A program made the position numbers and the translations under genes. DNA of 64,000 nt. Origin: Weeksellaceae bacterium. Its GTDB lineage: Bacteria > Bacteroidota > Bacteroidia > Flavobacteriales > Weeksellaceae. The stretch's first letter is position 1. The number at the start of each line of letters is the position of its first letter. Below the pieces are notes generated by a model. It saw only the letters and a program-made list of their open reading frames with translations, searched no databases and was not told where the DNA came from. Positions 48,101-58,000 of this stretch are shown here, one piece after another. The stretch spans positions 345,576 to 409,575 of the forward strand of contig JAIBEX010000021.1 of the NCBI GenBank assembly GCA_019459455.1, written 5' to 3'.

Positions 48101-48590
48101 CAGTGCATGCGGAACTCAGTTTGACGCTTATTTAAGGGTCTACACAGGAGACTGTACTACACTGACCTGTGTTGCTAATACCTCAGGTGTCGGATATGCA
48201 GATGCGGGTTGTCCAGGTAATAATAATGCCCCAACCTTGACATTTAACGCCACAGCAGGTACGACTTATTATGTTTATTTGAGCAGCTATGCAGTTACTG
48301 ATATGGGATCTTTCACCATAACAACATCTGGAACATTAGGAACATCTAATGTTATTGCAGAAACGGAGAAGGTTTCCGTATATCCGAACCCATTCACGGA
48401 TATGGTAAACATTTCAAATGTGAAAGACCTGAAATCAGTATCGGTAGTTGATATGTCCGGAAGATTGGTGAAAACCATCGCCAATCCTGGCAGACAGATC
48501 AACCTGAGCGAACTGAAAGCCGGACTTTATATCCTGAAACTGGATTACAAAGACGGAACTGTGAAAACAGTAAAAGCGATTAAGAAATAA
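45144..48590 (+). CDS. T9SS surface protein B with FN3, MAM-like and PPC-like modules
   Basis: This 1148-residue protein starts with a signal peptide (to about 36, NLSAQ). An N-terminal domain ([16 protein letters not shown] to the SANGFITFG segment) is shared with many flavobacterial surface proteins. An FN3 unit ([14 protein letters not shown]), a MAM-like domain close to that of gene A (both contain [20 protein letters not shown]), another FN3 unit and three PPC-like repeats (from 47106, 47511 and 47921) follow. It ends in the shared 72-residue sorting domain. Probably surface-anchored and adhesive; no enzyme motif seen. Confidence 0.9.
   Translation: [1148 protein letters not shown]
47106..48330 (+). 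repeat. Three PPC-like repeats within gene B
   Basis: Units of about 405-410 bases begin with an N-D-x-C-x-x-A core. The first two contain a NDDVW(F/Y) segment; the third is divergent (YNGVWYTV). They are relatives of the repeats in genes C and D. Confidence 0.7.
48372..48590 (+). repeat. Sorting-domain repeat, copy B
   Basis: Copy B of the shared 3' segment. It differs from copy C at about 5 of 72 residues and from copy A at 11. Confidence 0.85.
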
Positions 48591-48613
48591 TTTCTTAGTT
48601 CTTATCTAAAGTG

Positions 48614-48635
48614 AAGCGGCCTGCAAAGGCCGCTT
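48614..48635 (+). terminator. Terminator of array gene B (AAGCGGCC type)
   Basis: The same AAGCGGCC/GGCCGCTT stem as after gene A, with a TGCAAA loop and a T run. The bases between stop and stem also match gene A closely. Confidence 0.85.
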
Positions 48636-48679
48636 TTTTTTGTGGGAATTATGTAAAGCATCCTTATTATTTTTTTGGC

Positions 48680-48687
48680 TAAATTTG
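48680..48687 (+). promoter_or_regulatory. -7 element of array gene C
   Basis: TAAATTTG lies 21 bases upstream of ATG 48709 and supports that start over an in-frame ATG at 48640. Confidence 0.4.
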
Positions 48688-48708
48688 AAAATTGTAAATG
48701 TTTCCTAT

Positions 48709-51700
48709 ATGAAAAAACTTCTATACACCTTATTGCTGTTTTTAACAGTTGTTTGTACGAATGCCCAGATTACAATTGGGGGCGGTACCACCGTCAATCT
48801 GATGCCGGTAAGCACAAGTTTTGTCTATAACTATACACAACAGATCTTACCGCAACCGGGTATTAATGCAAGTGCTCCGGGAAATATCACCGGTATCACT
48901 TTCTATGTTCCAACCACTGCCAATATTGCTACTGCGCAGGATTGGACGGTCTATTTGGGACACACCACGAAAGCTAGTTTTGATAATACGTCCGACTGGA
49001 TTCCAGTGAGCAGTTTAACGCAGGTCTTTTCGGGGACAGTTACAGCTGTTAATGGCCAGGTGACGGTCACTTTTACAACACCCTTTCCTTATAATAATGT
49101 AAGCAACCTGGTCTTAGCTGTAGACGAAAACACTCCTGGAGATCAAACTGCGAGTCTGTTCTATGGCTACAGCGGTGGTACCAACACTGGTCTTTATTAC
49201 AGAAGCGACACGGTGAATCCCGATCCTGCAGCACCACCTGTGGGGACCAGAACAAGCACTAAATCGGTAGCCACAATTCATGGTTTGACCCCTGCTGCGG
49301 TATCTGCCTGTCCCACCGTTTCTGCACCGGCTGCCGCAGCAACCAATGTTGCAGTGATGCCAACAATAACCTGGGGACTTACGCAAAATGCAGCGGGTTA
49401 CCGGATTTCAATGGGTAGCACCCCTGGCGGAACAGACATCGCAAACAATGTGGATGTAGGAAATGTAACAAGCTTTTCGCCGTCAGCTCCGTTGAATTAT
49501 AATACGCAGTATTATTATACGGTTACCTCATATAATGTGGTAGGAACATCGACAGGTTGTGTTGAAAGATCATTTACCACGGCAGCACTGCCTCCGGCTA
49601 ATGATGAATGTACCACTGCTGTTGTCCTTACTCCTCAGTCTGGAGTCACGTGTGTTAGCCCTACGGCAGGAACTACACTGTCCGGAACGGCCTCAGCCGC
49701 AACACTGACACCTTGTACAGGCACTGCCGATGATGACGTATGGTACAGTTTTACAGCAACATCCACCGCTCATCAAATTGCGATAACCAATATTGCGTCG
49801 GTAGGTACAAGTACCTCAACCACACTGTACACCCAAGTGTTCACTGGAACCTGTGCTGCATTGGTGAATTACGTCTGCGATACTACTGATGCTTCGCCTA
49901 CCGCTATTGCTACGTTACCGGGGCAAACCTATTATGTTCGTGTGTATACATCTGCATCTGGTGGACAGTTTGCCGCCTCCTTCGATATCTGTATCCTTAC
50001 TCCACCTGTAGTAAGTAATGATAACTGTGTAAATGCAACTGCACTTAACGTAAACGGAGGCACGTGTACTGCGTCAACGGCGGGAACCACACTGTATGCC
50101 ACAGATTCCATGATTGATGAAACACCCTGCACCGGCGTAGCTGATGATGACGTGTGGTATTCTTTTGTCGCTACAAACAGCACCCATTGGGTTGCTCTGT
50201 CCAACATAGTTTCGGTAGGGACAACTTCTTCGTCAACGTTGTACACTCAGGTGTTCTCAGGATCTTGTGGAACACTGGTAAGTATTCAATGCGATACTAC
50301 GGATGCTTCCCCAACTGTTCTTACCGGCTTAGTTCCGGGACAGACTTATTATATTAGGATCTACAACAGCAATACCGGAAGTAACTATGCCAACACTTTT
50401 AATATTTGTGTTATTACACCGGTTATTCCTGTGAATGACAATTGCGTAACTGCGACACCACTATCTGTAACTCCGGGTTTAACCTGTGCAGTCCCCACTT
50501 CTGGAACTACGCTGTATGCTACAGATTCGGGGGTACTTGCGACCACCTGTTCAGGTACAGAAGATGATGATGTGTGGTATTCATTTATAGCAACGGGTAC
50601 GTTACATTATGTAACGCTTTCCAACATTGTATCCGTAGGTGCGACCGCTACTACAACTTTATATTCGCAAATCTTTTCGGGAACTTGTGGAACACTGACA
50701 CCTATTGTATGTGATACCACAGATGCTTCTCCAACTGCACTTACTACCGTTCCGGGAGAAACCTATTATGTACGGGTATACACGAGCAGTTCCGGAGCAG
50801 AATATGCCGTAACATTTGATATCTGTATCACTACGCCACCGACCGCGCCCGCGAATGATGAATGTACCACAGCAATTCCGCTGACGGTGAATGCCACTTT
50901 AACCTGTACATCAGTTACGTCGGGATACACTTACGCTGCAACAGATTCCGGATTAGCTGCAACCTGTGGTGGTACTGCCGATGATGATGTTTGGTATTCG
51001 TTTAATGCAACTGGACCGGTACACGTCATTAGCCTTTCCAACATCGTATCGCTGGGAACCACAACTTCCACTGCGTTATATTTGGAAGTTTTTAGTGGAA
51101 CCTGCTCAGCTTTAACGAGTATGGCCTGTGATATTACCGATGCTTCACCACTGCTGATTGGTGGGCTAACAGCCGGCCAAACATATTATGTAAGGGTCTT
51201 CAGTTCGGGTGCAGGTAATACTGTAAATGCCAATTCTTTTGATATTTGCGTGGCTACTCCAACCGTTGGCAGCCCCTCCAATGATGAGTGCGCCAGCGCG
51301 GTTCCACTGACCGTTAATCCGGACATGAACTGTGCTGCAGTAACAGCCGGTACCACCTTGTTCGCGTCCCCTTCATCTGTTCCTGCTACTTCGTGTACTG
51401 GTTTCGAAGATGATGACGTATGGTTTACGTTTATAGCCACTTCAGGCAACCATACCGTTCAGCTAAACAACGTAGTTTCTGTTGGAACGACCACCACTAC
51501 ATCACTGAACATGGAGATGCTTACCGGCACATGCGCAGGTCTGACAAATGTTGCGTGTTCAACAAATAAATTTATGAACATCGGTGGGCTTGTTCCCGGG
51601 CAGACCTATTATGTAAGAGTATACACCGCGTCTGAGGGTCCCAATTATGCAAATACATTTGAGGTCTGTGTGGGTACACCGCCTCTGAATACTCCTGCTA

Positions 51701-52341
51701 ATGATGAATGTGCGACTGCTACAGCAATAGGTTCACTTCCTTACACGTTTACGCAGCATGACGGTATTAATGCGACAAATAATGCCGGAAACATAGCAAC
51801 TTGTTCAGCTTCCAATGATGGACTTTGGTACACCTTTACTGGAGACGGAAGTACGGTAAATATTACTTCTACCACTACCACCCCATGGAATCAGCAACTG
51901 AATGTTTATACCGGATCATGTGGCACGTTTACATGCGTAGATTATTCAGATGGTACAGGTACGACTACGGGCAATGTAGAAACTTTAACGGTAACTACAG
52001 TAGCAGGCACGCAATACTATATCAATATTGCATACAATACGACAACCGATAGTCCGGAGGGCAATTTCACCCTTTCGGTAAGTACTCCCCTGGGAACAGG
52101 AGAAGTAACAGCACCGAAAGAAGTAAGCGTTTATCCAAATCCTTTCACAGATGTGGTAAACATTTCAAATGTGAAAGACCTGAAATCAATATCTGTAGTT
52201 GATATGTCCGGTAGATTGGTAAAAACCATTTCCAATCCGGGAAGACAGATAAATCTAAGCGAACTGAAATCCGGACTGTATATCCTTAAACTGGATTATA
52301 AGGACGGGACTATGAAAACAGTAAAAGCGATTAAGAAATAA
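48709..52341 (+). CDS. T9SS surface protein C with five PPC-like repeats plus one divergent unit
   Basis: From ATG 48709 the protein has 1210 residues. A signal peptide (to about 20, VCTNAQ) is followed by an N-terminal beta domain and an FN3-like unit (to about 290). A run of near-identical units of about 140 residues then starts at residues 295, 435, 574, 714 and 857, with a divergent unit from about 996. Each full unit opens with NDxC and holds a DDDVW(Y/F) segment and TYYVRV(Y/F). The shared sorting domain closes the protein. The acidic DDD loops suggest Ca2+ binding, by inference. Role probably structural or adhesive. Confidence 0.9.
   Translation: [1210 protein letters not shown]
49592..52096 (+). 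repeat. Five tandem coding repeats of about 420 bases plus a divergent sixth
   Basis: Unit starts are at 49592, 50011, 50428, 50848, 51276 and 51694, giving periods of 417-428 bases. All stay in frame and encode PPC-like beta-sandwich units. Copies 1-4 are the most alike. Confidence 0.85.
52123..52341 (+). repeat. Sorting-domain repeat, copy C
   Basis: Copy C of the shared 3' segment, 67 of 72 residues identical to copy B by eye. Confidence 0.85.
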
Positions 52342-52362
52342 TTTTTTTAATCTAATATTTAG

Positions 52363-52381
52363 GGCAGCTGTTTCAGCTGCC
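52363..52381 (+). terminator. Terminator of array gene C (GGCAGCTG type)
   Basis: GGCAGCTG-TTT-CAGCTGCC followed by T residues. The identical stem and loop close gene E. Confidence 0.85.
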
Positions 52382-52546
52382 TTTTTTTATGCCTTAAGAT
52401 TTACAATTCAACTTAAAAAGATTGGATAGGAAAAAAAGTGCTAGGCTTGCATTATGAAAAATTTAAACATTTGTTTATTATATTGAATTTATTTTATCTA
52501 TTGTGCGGCATCGTTACTGAAAATATACTAAAAATGACAATCGCAT

Positions 52547-52575
52547 TTGGTTTTTCAGAAAAAAATGTATATTAG
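52547..52575 (+). promoter_or_regulatory. Promoter of array gene D
   Basis: TTG (52547-52549), 18 bases and TATATTAG (52568-52575) resemble the gene B promoter. It supports ATG 52598 over the in-frame upstream start. Confidence 0.45.
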
Positions 52576-52597
52576 TTTTTACTTAAAAACCATCAAC

Positions 52598-54889
52598 ATG
52601 AAAAAAGTATTTATCTTTCTGATTGTATTGCTGCTCTCATTCACAGGTCTAAATGCCCAGAATGACTGCGCGACTGCGGTGCCCATTACGGCTCTACCTT
52701 TCTCAAGTGGTACACAAACCACTTGCGGTAGCGTAAATGATTATCCTGCCGGCTCATTCTGTAACGCAAGTTATGGGGGAGGCGAGGATTATGTTTATTC
52801 ACTGGCAATCACCGGTGCCCCGGTAAACCTGAAGTTTACAATGGGAGGGGGTGCCACGTGGAAAATTGTTTCTGTGCACTCTGCCTGTCCTCCGACCGCA
52901 GGTAACTGTATTGGTTCAATTGCTGCCAGCAGTGGTTCAGGTATTGGATATATCAGTTTTCCAACGAATGGAACCTACTATGTTTATGTAGACACCTGGC
53001 CTGCGCCGGCATGCGGTGAGTTTACGCTGAATATTGAAACAGCGCCTCCAGCTCCTAACTGTGCGACTCTAACCGCTCCTGCGAATGCTACTAATGTGAC
53101 TACCTCGACACCGACCCTGTCGTGGACTCCATCGGCAACCGGACCTGTACCTACAGGCTATAAGGTGTATTTGGGAACAACCAATCCACCAACAGCACTT
53201 GTTACGACAGTTGCGGCTCCGAATATCTCCTATACGCCAACGGTACCACTGCTCTATAATACCACTTATTACTGGTATGTAGTGCCTACTATTGACGGCA
53301 ATGATGCCGCAGGATGTAATACGACCATCTGGTCATTTACGACTCCGGCGCCACCCGCACCACCGACTAACGATGAGTGTTCTACTGCGGTAATGGTAAC
53401 TGCAAACGCCGGATCCAGCTGTGCATCGCCGGTCGCGGGTACTACATTATCTGCCACGAGCTCCGGTATACCTGTAGGTACCTGCACCGGAAATCCTGAT
53501 GATGATGTATGGTATTCATTTATGGCGACTTCAGCAACACATAATATCGTGTTATCAAATGTTGCTTCTGTAGGCACTACCTCGTCAACATCCTTGTATT
53601 TGCAGGTATTCAGTGGGGGATGTGCAGGTCTTACCAGCCTCATATGTGATACCTCGGCAACCACACCCACCGCCCTCACCGGCTTAACGATAGGTAATAT
53701 TTACTATATCCGGGTTTACAACAGCAACGCAGGATCAACTGCGTATGCAAACACTTTTAATATTTGCGTTATCACCCCTGTTGTGCCGGCCAATGACAAT
53801 TGCGACGCTGCAGTCTCACTTACTCCGAGTACCACAAGCACCTGCGCAACGCCTACTTCAGGCACCACGTTGGCCGCAACGAACTCCGGTCTTGCTGTAG
53901 CGCCATGTACCGGTACCGCAGACGATGATGTTTGGTACTCATTTGTAGCAACCGCAACTTCACATTTGGTAGCACTGTCCAACGTAGTTTCTGTAGGAAC
54001 GGGAACCAATTCAACATCCCTTTATTTACAGGCATTCAGTGGCGCCTGCGGATCACTCACCAGTATTCTGTGTGATACAACTCCCGCAAGTCCTATGCAA
54101 TTGACTGGTCTGACAGTTGGAAACACGTATTATTTACGGGTATACAACAGCAATGGAGCCGGTTACGCAAATTCATTTAACATCTGTGTCACCCTTGCTC
54201 CAACGCCACCGGCGAATGATAACTGTTCAAGCCCAATAGCGCTGACACCTGGAGGAACCTTTGCCCAGAACGCTATAACCACAACAAATTTAGGTGCAAC
54301 AACAGATGGTACGCCACAATCCTGCCAAACCAATGCAGATAATAATGTATGGTACTCTGTGGTAGTTCCTGCCTCTGGAAGTATAACCATTGCGACAGGT
54401 CCTGTAGCGGGTTCACTGATGACCGATACGGTAATTAATGTTTTCAGTGGAAGCTGTGGTACACTAACCGCTGTACCTGGGGGCTGTGATGATGATAACG
54501 GTGTAGATGCCTATTCTACTGTGAACCTTACCGGACAGACTCCGGGATCTACATTACTTATCAGTGTGTTTAAGTGGAATGGTGGAACTCCACAGGATGG
54601 TCAGTTCCAACTCTCAGCTTACGACGGCTCTCTTTTGGGAACAGTTGATCCGGTTGCTGAGGTTAAAGATGTTAAAGTGTATCCAAATCCGTTTACGGAC
54701 TATGTGAATTTTGCAGATGCAAAAGACCTGAAAGTCATTTCTGTTCTTGATATGTCTGGTAGATTGGTAAAAACAATTGCTAATCCCGGTAGACAGATTA
54801 ACCTAAGCGAACTGAAAGCCGGACTGTATATCCTTAAACTGGATTATAAAGACGGAACTGTGAAAACAGTAAAAGCGATTAAGAAGTAA
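52598..54889 (+). CDS. T9SS surface protein D with FN3-like and PPC-like modules
   Basis: From ATG 52598 the protein has 763 residues and is the shortest of the five. It has a signal peptide (to about 20, GLNAQ), a first PPC-like unit ([14 protein letters not shown]), an FN3-like unit ([19 protein letters not shown]) and three further PPC-like repeats from 53362, 53786 and 54211; the last is divergent. The shared sorting domain ends it. Likely exported to the surface by T9SS; no enzymatic motif seen. Confidence 0.9.
   Translation: [763 protein letters not shown]
53362..54630 (+). repeat. Three PPC-like repeats within gene D
   Basis: Units of about 424 bases start at 53362, 53786 and 54211. 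The first two carry the DDDVWYSF segment seen in gene C; the third does not. Confidence 0.7.
54671..54889 (+). repeat. Sorting-domain repeat, copy D
   Basis: Copy D of the shared 3' segment; the final 40 residues equal copy B by eye, with changes confined to the first half. Confidence 0.85.
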
Positions 54890-54911
54890 TCACATTAATT
54901 AATTAAACTCG

Positions 54912-54931
54912 AAGCGGCCGTGAGGCCGCTT
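54912..54931 (+). terminator. Terminator of array gene D (AAGCGGCC type)
   Basis: AAGCGGCC-GTGA-GGCCGCTT followed by T residues; the stem equals those after genes A and B, with a different loop. Confidence 0.85.
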
Positions 54932-55066
54932 TTTTACTGCCCGGAAAAATAGTGTTTATAATTACTATGGCTTTTTTTAATACATAATTTAAAAAAAAGA
55001 CAAATACATTGTTGCCAGTGTAGTAAATTTTTATAATTTAGCTAAAACCTATAAATTTATATTTTT

Positions 55067-58000
55067 ATGAAACGATTTTATTTTCTGACTGCGATTCTGC
55101 TCTCCTTCTGGCAGCTCAGCGCGCAGACGTATTGCACGCCGGCCTTTGCCAGTGGATGTGCCGGTGGAGACCTGATTGATGATTTTACCGTCGCAAGTGC
55201 GGGTTTCAGTCATACGGCCACTGGATGTAGCGCAAACGCGTATGAAGATTTCAGCGCAACCCAAACACTGACCGTTCAGCCTTCACTTGTCTATAATTTT
55301 TTGGTAACACACGGATACAGTGGCCAATACGTAGCGATGTGGGCCGATTTTAATAATGATGGCACTTTTGATCCAACCACAGAACTTATTGGCTCGGGTC
55401 AAAGTGCGAACGTTGGAGGAACTGATCAGACCAGCTCCACGCTCACAGTGCCCGCAACTGTAACTCCAGGGAATTACAGAATGCGAGTAGCTGTAAGATG
55501 GTTAAGTAATCCCATTCCTTGCAATACGGATGGATATGGAGAGGCACATGACTATACCCTAACCGTTACCACGCCGCCTACCTGTATAGCACCCGGGAAT
55601 TTTGCAGCATCAAATATTTTAACCACCTCAGCAATGCTGACGTGGACTGCACCAACTACCCCGCCGGCTAATGGCTATACGGTATACTACAGCACTGTAA
55701 ATACGGCCCCGACAGCCTCTACGGTTTTGAATCCCACTAATTCCGTGAGCACCGCTAACCTGACCACAACATTGAGTGGCCTTAATCCAAATACTACCTA
55801 TTATGTATGGATCCGGACAAATTGTACCACCACGGATCAGAGTATCTGGATTGGACTTCCTTCAATTCTAACCGCGTGCGCACCTGTTACCTCTATGTTT
55901 GAGAATTTTGATAGTTATGCTACAGGAAGTATAGTCCCCAACTGTTGGGCACGAATTGTCCCTGCAAGCGACCCAGGTACACAGACAATCACTTCAACGA
56001 CGCCGGCTTCAGGGACGAGAAACATCTACCAGTATGCGGGTTCTACCCAGACTCCTGTGACTGTAGTTTTACCGGTGTTCAGCAATATCAATGCAGGAAC
56101 GCACTGGCTGAGGTTTAAGGCGAGAGTGTCTACCGCTCCGGGAGACCTGGAAGTAGGTTATGTAACGGATCCTACAGACGGTGCTACCTTTGTAACGTTG
56201 AGTACAATTTCCATTACCAATACCACCTACACTACGGGTGCCGATTATACGGTAAATGTACCTACAACGGTTCCTGCGGGGGCAAGACTGGCGATCAGAA
56301 ATGCTGCAGACAACAACTCCTACTATTGGGATGATGTATATTGGGAGGTTATTCCTACTTGCATTATGCCTTCGGGAGTTTCCATTTCGGGTCCTACAAC
56401 AACCGGGGCTACCGTGAACTGGATTCCGGCGAGTACTGCGCCAGCCGGCGGATACCAGGTGTATTACAGTACGGTAAATACTGCTCCAACTGCTGCGACT
56501 GTTCTTGACGGAACCAATTCAGTTTCCTCACCATCTTCACCTGCTAATTTGACTAATTTAAATCCTGCCACAGTCTATTATGTTTGGGTGAGATCATACT
56601 GTAGTTCAACAGATCAGAGTGTATGGGTGTCGGGAGGCAGTATCACCACATCTTGTCTGGTAGCAACAATCCCATTCTTCGATGGCTTTGAAAATGGTAA
56701 TACGCATAACACTGCCGTCGGATGCTGGACCCAGAGTTCAGTTACAGGCACGGCACTTTGGACGGCAAACAATTCACTCACTACTTATAACAGAAGTCCA
56801 AGAACTGGTGCTTGGAATGCCTTTTTACTATATGGGAACGAGAACTGGATGGTCCGTGCGGTTAACCTCACAGGTGGAACAAGTTATACATTCCAGGTAT
56901 ATGCAAGACAAGATGGCGCAACCGCATCCGATGCAGATATTACACTGGCTTATGGATCCTCTTCAGATCCGGCAACGTTCACCACAATTGTGGGGCCTAC
57001 CGCAATTATTAACGGAGCGTATCAGAAAGTTTCAGGTGCCTTTACACCTGCAACAACGGGAGTATATTATATAGCTATAAAGGGCAACATCAGTTTTTCA
57101 CCCTGGTATATTTCCATTGACGATATTAATTTAGATGTTACACCTACCTGTGTTGAACCTAGTGCTCTTACAATGGGTACCGTGACCCAGAACACTGCGG
57201 ATATATCCTGGGCTGCGCCTACAGCAAGTACGCCGGTTTCCTATACAGTTTACTATAGTACCACAAACACAGCGCCTACGCCTGCCACAGTTTTGAACAC
57301 CACTAACTCAGTTACTGTAACGGCTCCGAATCTCAGTGCAACTATTAATGGATTAGCGCCGGCTACTACATACTATGTATGGGTTAGATCGAACTGTTCA
57401 ACAGCTGATATGAGTGCCTGGAATTCCGCCGGGATGTTCATGACCCAGTGTGATGCCACAAATGCTCCATATGTAATGAATTTTGAAGGGATCACACCAC
57501 CAGCCATGCCTGGCTGTACTTCTGTCCTGAATTCGGGATCGGGTAATATGTGGTTCACTGCTACAGCTCCTGGCTATGGTTTTACAAGTAATGCTTTACA
57601 GTATAGTTACAATTTCAGTGAGGATGCGGACACGTGGTTCTTTACAAGAGGAATCAATATGGTAGCAGGAACCACTTACTATATCCATTATAAGTACGGA
57701 AATAACTCTACCACTTATAGCGAAAACCTGAAAGTTGCCATTGGAAACAGTGCAACTGCCGCCGCAATGGTTAATGTAATTGGAGACCATGTAGGAATTC
57801 AGGATGCTGTAATGCATGAGGTGTCAAACGTAGCATTCACCCCCACCACCTCCGGTGTTTACTACGTTGGTTTCCAGTCTTATTCCTTGGCTAACCAATA
57901 TTACTTATATGTAGATGATATACAAGTTACTGCAACGCAGTTGAGTACTGTGGAAGTAGGAACAGCAGTGAATGCGCCTGCTAAAGTATATCCAAACCCT

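Noticed and set aside
49592-52096. Regularly spaced repeats considered as a CRISPR-like or satellite array
   Set aside because: Units are about 420 bases, stay in frame and encode homologous protein domains; there are no short direct repeats with unique spacers and no cas genes.
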